Origin: Gemmatimonadota bacterium
GTDB lineage: Bacteria; Latescibacterota; UBA2968; UBA8231
Direction of reading: 5' to 3'
Assembly (NCBI GenBank): GCA_026706165.1
Contig: JAPOZF010000793.1
Location: 1 to 7,014 of the forward strand
DNA: 7,014 nucleotides
This document shows positions 1 through 7,014 of this stretch, piece after piece (the stretch's first letter is position 1; every line of letters starts with the position of its first letter). Made by a program: the position numbers and the translations under genes. Under the pieces are notes generated by a model. The model had not been told where the DNA came from and did not search any database. It worked only from the letters and a program-made list of their open reading frames with translations.

Positions 1-74
1 AGCCTCGGCTCGCTGTCGTAGCGGGCCATCGGCGTGAAGGCGTTCCAGATGCCGGGCGGCCGCTCTCCGGTCAC
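1..74 (-). CDS. bioA: BioA-like adenosylmethionine-8-amino-7-oxononanoate aminotransferase, N-terminal fragment
   Basis: Partial gene running off the left edge; only about 25 codons are visible. Reading starts at a GTG whose last two bases are shared with the bioB stop (GTGA), with a plausible ribosome binding site GAGGT nine bases upstream inside bioB. The peptide contains IWNAFTPMARYD followed by SEPRL. This resembles the conserved N-terminal W-H-P-F-T-(Q/P)-M segment of BioA, the PLP enzyme that makes 7,8-diaminopelargonate from KAPA, normally with S-adenosylmethionine as amino donor. Here the usual HP is NA, a small deviation. The four-base overlap with bioB implies translational coupling and supports a biotin function. 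The PLP lysine and all catalytic residues lie outside the window, so another class III aminotransferase cannot be excluded. Confidence 0.65.
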   Translation of the reverse strand, partial: MTGERPPGIWNAFTPMARYDSEPR

Positions 75-1063
75 GCCTCTTCGACCTCGAATCCCATGTC
101 CTCGATCATCCGCAGCGCCTCCCTCGTGCCCTGGCCGGGGGTGGTGAGATAGCCCTCGACGAAGATCGAGTTCGCCGCGTAGAGCGCGAGCGGTTGCAGC
201 GAACGCAGATGCAGCTCGCGTCCGCCGGCGACGCGGATCTCCCGGTGCGGGTGCAGCAGCCGCGCCAGGCAGAGGATCCGCAGGCAATGGAGGGGAGTCA
301 GCCTCCAGGTCTCCTCGAGGGGGGTGCCGTCGATCGGATGGAGGAAGTTTACAGGTATCGACTGCGGGTCGAGGCCGCGCAGCGCCATGAGGACGTCGAT
401 CACGTCCCCGTCGGTTTCACCCATACCGAAGATCGCGCCGCTGCAAAGGTTGAGGCCTGCTTTCCGCGCCGCCTGCAGCGTCCTGACGCGGTCGCTGTAG
501 CGGTGGGTGGTGACGATGCTGGGAGTGAACCGTTCGCTGGTGTTGAGGTTGTGGTTCAACTGGTCGACCCCGGCTTCCTTCAGCGCCCTTGCCTTCTCTT
601 CGTCGAGCAGTCCGACGCAGGCGCATATACCGATGTCGACCTCCTCGCGGATGGTGCGTACGGCATCGGCGAGGTATTCAACCTCGCGCCACGATGCCCC
701 CCGTCCGCTGGTGACGATGCAGAAACGCCTGGCGCGCGAGCGCCTGGCGGCGCGCGCCTCTTCGAGCAGCCGCTCCGGGCTGACCATGGGGTACTTCTCG
801 ATCGCCGCTTCCGAAACGCGCGATTGCGAGCAGTAGCCGCAGTCCTCGGGACAGAGACCGCTTTTGGCGTTCATCAGGACATGCAGGTGCACCTTGTCGC
901 CACAGAAGCGGCGGCGCACCCGCCAGGTCTCGGCGAGCAGGCCAGGCACCTCGCCGTCCGGAGCGGCGAGAACCTCGGCGCACTCGTCGCGCGTAAGAGG
1001 ATCACCGGCGATCGCCTTGTCGGCGATAGCCGCGAAGCAGGGAACGGTGGAAATCTCATTCAT
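71..1063 (-). CDS. bioB: Biotin synthase (radical SAM)
   Basis: BioB, 330 residues, converts dethiobiotin to biotin by inserting sulfur; it is a cytosolic radical-SAM TIM barrel with two Fe-S clusters. The radical-SAM cysteines are C71, C75 and C78 in GLCPEDCGYC and bind the [4Fe-4S] cluster. Probable ligands of the second cluster are C115 (RFCIVTSG), C149 (ICACVGLL), C207 (LCSGAIFGMGE) and R282 (VAGGREL), assigned by motif alignment from memory. NHNLNTS (from about residue 170) and the C-terminal ANSIFVEGYLTTPG block are also typical. The length is normal for the family and no key residue is missing. The ATG at 1063 is preceded by AGGA at nine bases spacing. It lies 68 bases downstream of the KAS gene on the same strand, and its stop overlaps the bioA start, so it is probably the middle gene of an operon. 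Confidence 0.97.
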   Translation of the reverse strand: MNEISTVPCFAAIADKAIAGDPLTRDECAEVLAAPDGEVPGLLAETWRVRRRFCGDKVHLHVLMNAKSGLCPEDCGYCSQSRVSEAAIEKYPMVSPERLLEEARAARRSRARRFCIVTSGRGASWREVEYLADAVRTIREEVDIGICACVGLLDEEKARALKEAGVDQLNHNLNTSERFTPSIVTTHRYSDRVRTLQAARKAGLNLCSGAIFGMGETDGDVIDVLMALRGLDPQSIPVNFLHPIDGTPLEETWRLTPLHCLRILCLARLLHPHREIRVAGGRELHLRSLQPLALYAANSIFVEGYLTTPGQGTREALRMIEDMGFEVEEA

Positions 1064-1086
1064 CTATATAGTCCTGTAGGCTAAGT

Positions 1087-1119
1087 CCGGCAGGTGTTTC
1101 CCCTGCGGGGTTTCCGCAG
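1087..1119 (-). other. Two mutually exclusive hairpins in the KAS-bioB intergenic leader
   Basis: The 68-base gap between the KAS gene and bioB contains two inverted repeats that share one arm. The first pairs 1114-1119 with 1103-1108 (6 bp, 5-base loop). The second pairs 1102-1106 with 1090-1094 (5 bp, 7-base loop, extendable by two pairs with a one-base bulge). Read in the direction of transcription, the first would form before the second. No T-run follows either, so neither is a convincing intrinsic terminator, and neither covers the bioB ribosome binding site near 1072-1075. They could be mRNA processing or stability elements, or chance in GC-rich DNA. Confidence 0.3.
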
Positions 1120-1131
1120 CCACTGAATGGG

Positions 1132-2367
1132 TCAGGGCATGGGGGCCGCAAAGAGGAGGACGGAGTTGTGGCCGCCAAAGCCGAACGAATTCGAAAGCAC
1201 CCGCGTGAGCGGCCTTCGGAGCATCTCGCCCCGCACGCAGGCGATCTCCATCCCGACGATGCGCTCGCAATTTATGGTAGGGGGAAGGGATCCCGACTCG
1301 ATCGCCTTTACCGCGGCGACCGCCTGCGCAGCCCCCGAGGCGGCGAACATGTGGCCCGTCATCGACTTGATCGCCGTCACCGGAATGGTCGTGAGCGTTT
1401 CCCCGAGAGAAGCGCCCAGGGCGCGAACCTCTGCGGGGTCCCCTGACGGGGTGCCGGCGGCGTGGGCGAAGACGGCGCTGACCTCGCCCGGTTCGGTGCC
1501 CGACTTCTCCAGGGCCCGGGCGATGGCCCGGGCGGCGGCGGCGCCGTTCGGTTCCGGGCGGGTTTCGTGTATTCCGTCCGTGGTTGCCCCGTACCCGGAG
1601 AGCTCGGCGTAGACGCGGCCTCCCCGTTTTCTGGCATGCTCCCGCTCTTCGAGGACGAGGACTGCCGCGCCCTCGGCGAGCACGAATCCGTCCCGGTCCC
1701 GGTCGAAGGGGCGGCAGGCCCGCTGCGGCTCGGCGTTGCGCCGCGACAGCGCCCCGAGGGCGTGGTCGCCGGCAAGGGTCAGGGGCGTTATGCAGGCCTC
1801 GGCGGCCCCGGCGATCATCACCTCTGCATCCCCCCTGCGGATAATTTCGGATGCCTCGCCGATGGCGTGGCCGCCGGTGGCGCACGCCGAGGACAGGGAG
1901 AAGCCAGGGCCGCGAAGGTCGAGCAGCATCGCCGCCTGGGCGGCCGCCATGTTGTTGAGCATGCGCGGGATCAGCAAGGGACTCGCGGCTTTCGGGAACG
2001 GGTTCGGGCCGAGGGCGGCCGCCGCCTGGAGGGCGGTGTTCTCGCCGCCGTGGCTGGAGCCGAGAACGATTCCGGACTGATACGGGTCGCGATCTTCGAT
2101 TCCGGCGTCGCGCCATGCCTGCAACGCCGCTGCGACCCCGAAGAGGGCGTACCTGTCGAGGCGGCGGGCCCGCTTGCGGTCGATTTCGGCAGGCAGCGCG
2201 AACCCGGTTACCTCCCCGGCGATGCGCACCGGGAAGGCGCTGGCGTCGAAAAGGGTGATCGGACCGACGCCCGACTGGCCGGCGCAGAGGCGGTTCCAGA
2301 AACGGTCCACGCCGGAGCCGAGAGGCGTCACCGCCCCAAGGCCGGTGACGGCGATCCGCCGGCTCAT
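1132..2367 (-). CDS. fabF: Beta-ketoacyl-ACP synthase II family protein (FabF-like), possibly biotin-associated
   Basis: A thiolase-fold condensing enzyme of 411 residues that would join malonyl-ACP to an acyl-ACP by decarboxylative Claisen condensation. The start MSRRIAVTGLGAVTPLGSG is the standard FabF N-terminus, so I choose the ATG at 2367, although the frame stays open upstream to 2832. GGTGAG lies just before this ATG. The nucleophile is C162 in SSACATGG, the two histidines are H302 (AHAAGT) and H339 (KSMTGH), and the conserved lysine is K334. The C-terminal NSFGFGGHN loop is present, so the enzyme should be active. Oddities are HAAGT in place of the usual HGTST around H302, and HETRP where FabF usually has HMTSP. 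It is first in a minus-strand series with bioB and bioA, which hints at a role in making the pimeloyl precursor; an ordinary FabF paralogue is the alternative. Confidence 0.9.
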   Translation of the reverse strand: MSRRIAVTGLGAVTPLGSGVDRFWNRLCAGQSGVGPITLFDASAFPVRIAGEVTGFALPAEIDRKRARRLDRYALFGVAAALQAWRDAGIEDRDPYQSGIVLGSSHGGENTALQAAAALGPNPFPKAASPLLIPRMLNNMAAAQAAMLLDLRGPGFSLSSACATGGHAIGEASEIIRRGDAEVMIAGAAEACITPLTLAGDHALGALSRRNAEPQRACRPFDRDRDGFVLAEGAAVLVLEEREHARKRGGRVYAELSGYGATTDGIHETRPEPNGAAAARAIARALEKSGTEPGEVSAVFAHAAGTPSGDPAEVRALGASLGETLTTIPVTAIKSMTGHMFAASGAAQAVAAVKAIESGSLPPTINCERIVGMEIACVRGEMLRRPLTRVLSNSFGFGGHNSVLLFAAPMP

Positions 2368-2509
2368 CGTCTCACCGCCTTCCGTTTCCCTGCCGGGAAC
2401 CCGGATGCGGGAGCGTGGAAGACGGGTGACCGCCCGGTTCCGCCTGCAGCCTCCAGCGATTTGCCGGAAAAACGGTTTCCGAACGAATCGCTGTCCTGCC
2501 CGGATCGCC

Positions 2510-2531
2510 GGGGTTGGGAGCGAGGGTTGGG
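2510..2531 (+). repeat. G-quadruplex-type motif formed by a tandem GGGTTGGGAG repeat
   Basis: The 10-base unit GGGTTGGGAG occurs at 2511-2520 and again at 2524-2533, separated by CGA. Together they supply four runs of at least three G (2510-2513, 2516-2518, 2524-2526, 2529-2531) with loops of 2, 5 and 2 bases, which meets the usual G3-loop(1-7) quadruplex pattern. The G-rich strand is the plus strand, the template strand for the minus-strand KAS transcript. In GC-rich DNA this may be accidental. Confidence 0.5.
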
Positions 2532-2649
2532 AGAACCGGTGGGCGCGGAGGTCCCCGGGGGGGCAGCGAACGGGCACAGAGCTGCGGAATCCCTGCGCGG
2601 ATCGATCAAAGCCATGGGGACGCGTTTTTTCTGGCCGGACATATGCGAG

Positions 2650-2678
2650 AATATACACCGGCTCGGGGGCTCCTGTTC
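2650..2678 (-). promoter_or_regulatory. Possible minus-strand promoter for the KAS-bioB-bioA unit
   Basis: The minus strand reads TATATT at 2655-2650, a good -10 match in one of the few AT-rich patches of the gap. No convincing -35 lies 16-18 bases upstream: the hexamers there are AACAGG, GAACAG and CGAACA. If used, it would give the KAS gene a leader of roughly 275 bases. The call rests mainly on the -10 and on the position in a divergent gap. Confidence 0.25.
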
Positions 2679-2718
2679 GCCGCCGAACATGGGCCAACGG
2701 AACCCCGGACCATCGCGC

Positions 2719-2747
2719 TTGACAGTCTGTCGATGCCGCCTTAGGCT
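2719..2747 (+). promoter_or_regulatory. Sigma70-type promoter of the nqr operon
   Basis: A perfect -35 TTGACA (2719-2724) is followed after exactly 17 bases by TAGGCT (2742-2747), which keeps the most conserved -10 positions (T1, A2, T6). Transcription would start near 2754, giving a leader of about 60 bases before nqrA. It is the best promoter match I found in the gap, correctly placed and oriented. Confidence 0.6.
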
Positions 2748-2754
2748 GTAAGGC
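2721..2754 (+). promoter_or_regulatory. Inverted repeats overlapping the nqr promoter (candidate operators)
   Basis: Two perfect dyads sit on the promoter elements. GACAG-T-CTGTC (2721-2731) overlaps the -35, and GCCTTA-GGCTG-TAAGGC (2738-2754) spans the -10. Their centres are about 20 bases apart, so two protein dimers could bind on nearly the same DNA face. I do not recognise the half-sites as those of a known regulator, so binding is inference. Confidence 0.4.
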
Positions 2755-2755
2755 T

Positions 2756-2783
2756 TGATTCGATTTCTGCTGCAGAATCATCG
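2756..2783 (+). other. Inverted repeats in the nqrA 5' leader
   Basis: The leader contains GATTTCTG-CTG-CAGAATC (2762-2779), a 7-bp stem with one bulged T. Competing outer pairings are TGATTC (2756-2761) with GAATCA (2775-2780), and CGAT (2761-2764) with ATCG (2780-2783). It could be an mRNA hairpin just after the start site or a third operator-like dyad. There is no following T-run, so it is not a terminator. Confidence 0.35.
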
Positions 2784-2813
2784 GAGATTCCACCGGAAAC
2801 AGCTCACGGGACA

Positions 2814-4166
2814 ATGGGCGAGCGGCGGTCATTTGCGATCAGGAAAGGCCTCGACCTTCCAATAACAGGCGACTGCGTTCAGGTAGTCGAAGAGGCCCGT
2901 CCCGTTTCCCGGGTGGCGGCGGTCGGTCCCGACTTCATCGGTCTGCGGCCGACCATGGCCGTCCGGGAAGGGGACCGCGTGGCGCTCGGGCAACTGCTCT
3001 TCGAAGACAAGAAGAGGCCGGGCGTCCGCTTCACCTCCCCGGGATCCGGCACCGTTTCCGCCGTAAACAGGGGAGCCAAACGCGCCCTGCTGTCGGTCGT
3101 CATCGACCTCGAAGGGGACGGCTTCGCCGATGCCGTGGATTTCGGCGCCGCAGCGGCGGTCTCCTCCCGCGAGCAGGTGGTCGAAAAGCTCCTCGCTTCG
3201 GGTTTGTGGACGGCGTTTCGCACCCGACCCTACAGCCGCGTTCCCCCTCCCGATACGGTTCCCCGTTCGATCTTCGTAACCGCCATGGACACCAACCCCC
3301 TGGCCGCCGACCCCGCGGTAGTCCTCGAGGGTCAGGAGGAGGAATTCTCCCGCGGCCTCGACCTGCTCGCCAGGGTCACTGACGGCGAGTTGTTTTTGTG
3401 CAAGGCACCCGGTTCGGCGGTGCCCGAGGGGAGCGGCGTCGCCACCGTCGCCGAGTTCGCCGGTCCGCACCCGGCGGGACTGGCAGGTACCCACATCCAC
3501 TTTCTCGATCCGGTGTCGGCGACCAGGACTGTATTCTGGATCAATTACCAGGACGTGGCGGAAATCGGCCGCCTGTTCGCCACCGGCAGGCTGTCGCCGC
3601 AGCGCGTGGTCGCTCTCGGTGGACCGGTGGTGAAACGGCCGCGGCTGCTGCGCACCAGGCGTGGGGCCTGCATCAGCGAGCTGGCCGCCGGGGAGCTCGA
3701 GGAGAACGACAACCGCCTTGTTTCGGGATCGGTTCTGTCCGGCCGCACCGCCGCCGGCCCCCTGGACTACCTCGGCTGCTATCACCAGCAGGTCTCGGCG
3801 CTTCGCGAAGGCAGGGAGCGGGTTTTTCTCGGGTGGCAGAAACCGGGATTCGACAAGTTTTCGGTCAAGAACGTGTTCGCCTCGCGCCTGACCCCGGCAA
3901 GGAAGTTCGATTTCACCACGTCGACGGAGGGAAGCATCCGCGCCATGGTGCCGGTCGGCTCCTACGAGGGAGTCATGCCCCTCGACATTCTGCCGACCTT
4001 TCTGCTCCGTTCCCTGATCGTCGCCGACACCGAACAGGCGCAGCAGCTCGGCTGCCTCGAGCTCGATGAAGAGGATCTCGGGCTGTGCACGTTCGTATGC
4101 CCCGGCAAAACCGAGTACGGCCCTCTGCTCCGGCACAACCTGGAAATAATCGAGAAGGAAGGCTGA
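2814..4166 (+). CDS. nqrA: Na+-translocating NADH:quinone oxidoreductase subunit A
   Basis: NqrA is the large cytoplasm-facing subunit of Na+-NQR, the complex that oxidises NADH, reduces quinone and pumps Na+ outward. At 450 residues it is full length and collinear with Vibrio-type Nqr[10 protein letters not shown] is near residue 11 and [10 protein letters not shown] near 45, followed by [63 protein letters not shown] and WINYQDV. The C-terminal [18 protein letters not shown] carries C425 and C429. It has no membrane segments, as expected. The ATG at 2814 is the only sensible start; it adds a few residues before the usual N-terminus and has only a weak ribosome binding site (CACGGGA, very close to the ATG). 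It is first in the operon, and its stop overlaps the start of a short open frame (TGATG). Confidence 0.97.
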   Translation: MGERRSFAIRKGLDLPITGDCVQVVEEARPVSRVAAVGPDFIGLRPTMAVREGDRVALGQLLFEDKKRPGVRFTSPGSGTVSAVNRGAKRALLSVVIDLEGDGFADAVDFGAAAAVSSREQVVEKLLASGLWTAFRTRPYSRVPPPDTVPRSIFVTAMDTNPLAADPAVVLEGQEEEFSRGLDLLARVTDGELFLCKAPGSAVPEGSGVATVAEFAGPHPAGLAGTHIHFLDPVSATRTVFWINYQDVAEIGRLFATGRLSPQRVVALGGPVVKRPRLLRTRRGACISELAAGELEENDNRLVSGSVLSGRTAAGPLDYLGCYHQQVSALREGRERVFLGWQKPGFDKFSVKNVFASRLTPARKFDFTTSTEGSIRAMVPVGSYEGVMPLDILPTFLLRSLIVADTEQAQQLGCLELDEEDLGLCTFVCPGKTEYGPLLRHNLEIIEKEG

Positions 4167-4251
4167 TGAAGCATCTCCGGGACTTCCGTGCCGTTGACAG
4201 CGAGCCCGCCCCCGGTAGTTGGCCGCAACCCGAAATGATCGACCGCCGCAG

Positions 4252-4255
<4 letters not shown>
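4166..4255 (+). CDS. Candidate 29-residue small ORF coupling nqrA to nqrB
   Basis: An ATG at 4166 shares its A with the nqrA stop (TGATG), follows a strong ribosome binding site (AAGGA at 4155-4159, six bases away, within AAGGAAGG), and runs 29 codons to a TGA at 4253-4255 that overlaps the nqrB ATG at 4252 (ATGA). The peptide begins [14 protein letters not shown], contains [11 protein letters not shown], ends RRR, and is hydrophilic with no membrane segment. I recognise no family. The arrangement is what translational coupling looks like: ribosomes finishing nqrA would read this frame and be delivered to the nqrB start, which has no visible site of its own. It may encode a functional micropeptide, serve only as a coupling leader, or be debris of a duplicated nqrB 5' end. 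Confidence 0.5.
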
Positions 4256-5460
<1,205 letters not shown>

Positions 5461-5481
5461 GCCCGGGAGGCGAGCGGAGCC

Positions 5482-6261
5482 ATGCCAAAAGAGACCATCG
5501 GCAAGACCTTCTTCGTCGCCGCGGCCCTGTGCGTAGTCTGCTCACTCCTCGTTTCCACCGCCGCGGTGAAGCTGCGCCCCACCCAGGGGGTCAACAAGCT
5601 CCTCGACAAGAAGCGGAACATCCTGAGCGCCGCCGGCCTTTTCGACGAGAGCAGGCCGATCGACGAGCTGTTCGAGAGCATCGAGGAGAAGGTGGTCGAT
5701 CTGGCAACCGGCGAGTACGTCGACATCGATCCCGACGAGTACGATCAGCGCGCCGCCGCCCGGGATCCCGACCAGAGCGTCGCCATCCCCGCCGGACGCG
5801 ACCCGGCAGGCATAAAGCGCCGGGCGAGGCTCGCCGCCGTTTACCTCGTCTACAGGAAGGGGGAGATCGACAAGGTGATCCTTCCCGTTCACGGCAAGGG
5901 ACTGTGGTCGACCCTCTACGGTTTCCTCGCCCTCGACATCGAGGACGTCAATACCATCCGAAGTCTCGTATACTATGAACACGGCGAGACGCCGGGCCTG
6001 GGCGGCGAGGTCGACAACCCGCGCTGGAAGGCGTTGTGGAACGGCAAGCGGGCCTTCGACGAGGAGGGGCGGATCGCCATCGAGGTTTTGCGCGGCCTCG
6101 TGGACGCCAGCAGCCCCAGGGCCGTCCACCAGGTCGACGGGCTTTCCGGCGCGACGATCACCTCGCGCGGTGTGAGCAACACCCTTCGGTACTGGTTGGG
6201 CGAGGACGGGTACGGCCCCTTCCTCGACCGCCTGAAGCGAAAAGGAGCATCCCATGGGTAA
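5482..6261 (+). CDS. nqrC: Na+-translocating NADH:quinone oxidoreductase subunit C
   Basis: NqrC has 259 residues: one N-terminal membrane helix (about 6-28, [20 protein letters not shown]) followed by a periplasmic FMN domain that takes part in electron transfer across the membrane. The FMN-threonine motif is SGATITS with T225, the same number as in Vibrio. [16 protein letters not shown] (137-152) and [19 protein letters not shown] (174-192 region) are further family blocks. It follows nqrB by 21 bases, with GGGAGG at 5465-5470 as a somewhat distant ribosome binding site. Its last eight bases overlap the nqrD start. Covalent flavinylation needs the ApbE flavin transferase, which is not in this window. 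Confidence 0.96.
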   Translation: MPKETIGKTFFVAAALCVVCSLLVSTAAVKLRPTQGVNKLLDKKRNILSAAGLFDESRPIDELFESIEEKVVDLATGEYVDIDPDEYDQRAAARDPDQSVAIPAGRDPAGIKRRARLAAVYLVYRKGEIDKVILPVHGKGLWSTLYGFLALDIEDVNTIRSLVYYEHGETPGLGGEVDNPRWKALWNGKRAFDEEGRIAIEVLRGLVDASSPRAVHQVDGLSGATITSRGVSNTLRYWLGEDGYGPFLDRLKRKGASHG

Positions 6262-6880
6262 GGCCAGGGAAACGCTGCTGCATCCCGTTCTGGACGATAA
6301 CCCGATCGCCCTGCAGATCCTGGGGATCTGCTCGGCCCTGGCGGTGACCAGCAAGCTCGAGACCTCGATCACCATGTGCCTGGCGGTAATCTTCGTCCTC
6401 GTTTTTTCGAACGCCGCCGTCAGCCTCATCCGCGCCCATATCCCGACCAACATCCGAATAATCGTCCAGATGACGATTATCGCCTCCCTCGTCATCATCG
6501 TCGATCAGTTTCTGCGCGCCTACGCCTTCAGTATCAGCAAAGAGCTGTCGGTTTTCGTCGGGCTGATCATCACCAACTGCATCATAATGGGCCGCGCCGA
6601 GGCGTTCGCGATGAAGAACGGCCTCTTCACGAGCATGCTCGACGGGCTCGGAAACGCCCTGGGTTACAGCCTCATTCTCCTGGTTGTAGGGGTGTTCCGG
6701 GAGTTGTTCGGCTCCGGCAAGCTGATGGGAATCGAAGTTTTGAGGCTCGCGACGGAAGGCGGCTGGTACGCTCCCAACGGGCTGATGCTCCTGCCTCCGA
6801 GCGCGTTTTTCATTATCGGGGTCTTCATCTGGGTCCTGCGTTCATTCAAGAAGGAACAGATTGAAAAGGAAGATCACTGA
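6254..6880 (+). CDS. nqrD: Na+-translocating NADH:quinone oxidoreductase subunit D
   Basis: NqrD, 208 residues, is a small integral membrane subunit homologous to NqrE and to the Rnf subunits. With NqrE it forms the inverted pair of half-channels that hold an intramembrane Fe-S cluster. The signature [17 protein letters not shown] starts near residue 16 and gives C26; C109 lies in [17 protein letters not shown]. These correspond to the cluster cysteines of Vibrio NqrD. Several hydrophobic segments span about 19-55, 66-87, 97-112, 135-150 and 178-196. Rnf origin is excluded by the NqrA/B/C neighbours. The ATG at 6254 lies inside the end of nqrC (8-base overlap) with AAAGGAG six bases upstream, a very good ribosome binding site. 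Confidence 0.96.
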   Translation: MGKARETLLHPVLDDNPIALQILGICSALAVTSKLETSITMCLAVIFVLVFSNAAVSLIRAHIPTNIRIIVQMTIIASLVIIVDQFLRAYAFSISKELSVFVGLIITNCIIMGRAEAFAMKNGLFTSMLDGLGNALGYSLILLVVGVFRELFGSGKLMGIEVLRLATEGGWYAPNGLMLLPPSAFFIIGVFIWVLRSFKKEQIEKEDH

Positions 6881-7014
6881 TGCTCGAAACCTACCTCAAC
6901 CTGTTCGTGAAAGCGGTGTTCGTCGAGAACATCGCCCTCGCCTTCTTTCTCGGGATGTGCACCTTCCTGGCGGTGTCGAAACGGGTCTCGACGGCCTTCG
7001 GCCTCCGGGTGGCG
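6880..7014 (+). CDS. nqrE: Na+-translocating NADH:quinone oxidoreductase subunit E, N-terminal fragment
   Basis: Only the first 45 codons are in the window; the gene continues past the right edge. It starts [20 protein letters not shown], followed by [20 protein letters not shown], which is unmistakably the NqrE N-terminus. C27 in LGMCTF is one of the cysteines that share the intramembrane Fe-S cluster with NqrD. The ATG overlaps the nqrD stop by one base (TGATG), and AAGGAAG at 6866-6872 is seven bases upstream. By analogy with other nqr operons, nqrF, the NADH-oxidising flavoprotein, should follow outside the window. Confidence 0.93.
   Translation, partial: MLETYLNLFVKAVFVENIALAFFLGMCTFLAVSKRVSTAFGLRVA

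Larger units (their letters stand above)
2368..2813. other. Divergent intergenic region between the biotin-side and nqr operons
   Basis: The 446 bases between the KAS start and nqrA must hold the control regions for both directions. The KAS frame stays open through it for 155 more codons, but that stretch is rich in Arg and Pro, has no recognisable domain, and precedes a perfect canonical FabF N-terminus, so I treat it as non-coding. Seen in it are the nqrA promoter near 2719-2747, an AT-rich patch at 2623-2656 that may hold the opposite promoter, a G-run cluster at 2510-2531, and inverted repeats at 2465-2481 (CGGAAA/TTTCCG) and 2393-2404 (CCGGG/CCCGG, 26 bases before the KAS start). I recognise no riboswitch and no BirA-type operator. 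Confidence 0.6.

Noticed and set aside
194..1084. Plus-strand open frame of 296 codons opposite bioB
   Set aside because: It lies antisense to a complete BioB with all cluster ligands, has no domain-like features and no ribosome binding site of note.
2621..2630. T-run after CGCG as an intrinsic terminator on the plus strand
   Set aside because: Only a 4-base CGCG/CGCG pairing with a long loop precedes the six T residues, and no plus-strand gene ends nearby.
1462..2751. Long plus-strand open frame (429 codons) opposite the KAS gene, crossing into the promoter gap
   Set aside because: It is antisense to an unmistakable FabF-family gene, is rich in Gly, Ala and Arg with no recognisable motif, and is explained by GC-rich codon use leaving the opposite strand open.
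2368..2813. BirA-type biotin operator in the divergent gap
   Set aside because: I looked for the GTAAACC/GGTTTAC type of dyad and saw only partial matches such as GGTTTCC; nothing supports a BirA site.
4166..4251. The small frame as the true nqrB start broken by a frameshift or sequencing error
   Set aside because: The NqrB N-terminus is complete and in normal register from 4252, so no missing part of NqrB needs to be supplied by the upstream frame.

Overview
This window comes from a GC-rich bacterium. It holds two operons transcribed away from each other from a shared gap of about 450 bases (2368-2813). The Na+-NQR genes together with a biotin gene cluster fit a Gram-negative organism with a sodium-based respiratory chain. 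A Desulfuromonas/Geobacter-type lineage is a guess from overall flavour only; there is no rRNA or other marker gene to place it.

Left half, minus strand: a beta-ketoacyl-ACP synthase of the KAS II (FabF) family (1132-2367), then biotin synthase bioB (71-1063), then the first 25 codons of a BioA-like aminotransferase (74 to beyond the left edge) whose GTG start overlaps the bioB stop. The order suggests one biotin-related transcription unit: the condensing enzyme may help build the pimeloyl (acyl-ACP) precursor, BioA makes diaminopelargonate and BioB inserts the sulfur.

Right half, plus strand: the Na+-translocating NADH:quinone oxidoreductase operon in canonical order, nqrA (2814-4166), nqrB (4252-5460), nqrC (5482-6261), nqrD (6254-6880) and the first 45 codons of nqrE (6880 to beyond the right edge). 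The visible cofactor residues are intact: the FMN-threonine motifs of NqrB (T230) and NqrC (T225), and the membrane iron-sulfur cysteines of NqrD (C26, C109) and NqrE (C27). nqrF should lie to the right. A good sigma70-type promoter (TTGACA, 17-base spacer, TAGGCT) with overlapping inverted repeats sits about 90 bases before nqrA.

The most unusual item is a 29-codon open frame (4166-4255) between nqrA and nqrB, missed by a length cut-off. It has a strong ribosome binding site, starts on the nqrA stop (TGATG) and ends on the nqrB start (ATGA), while nqrB itself has no visible ribosome binding site. Its first residues (MKHLRDF) resemble the start of NqrB (MKLLRDL). The rest of the window reads as ordinary housekeeping and energy metabolism; I see no mobile element, CRISPR array, or tRNA or rRNA gene.
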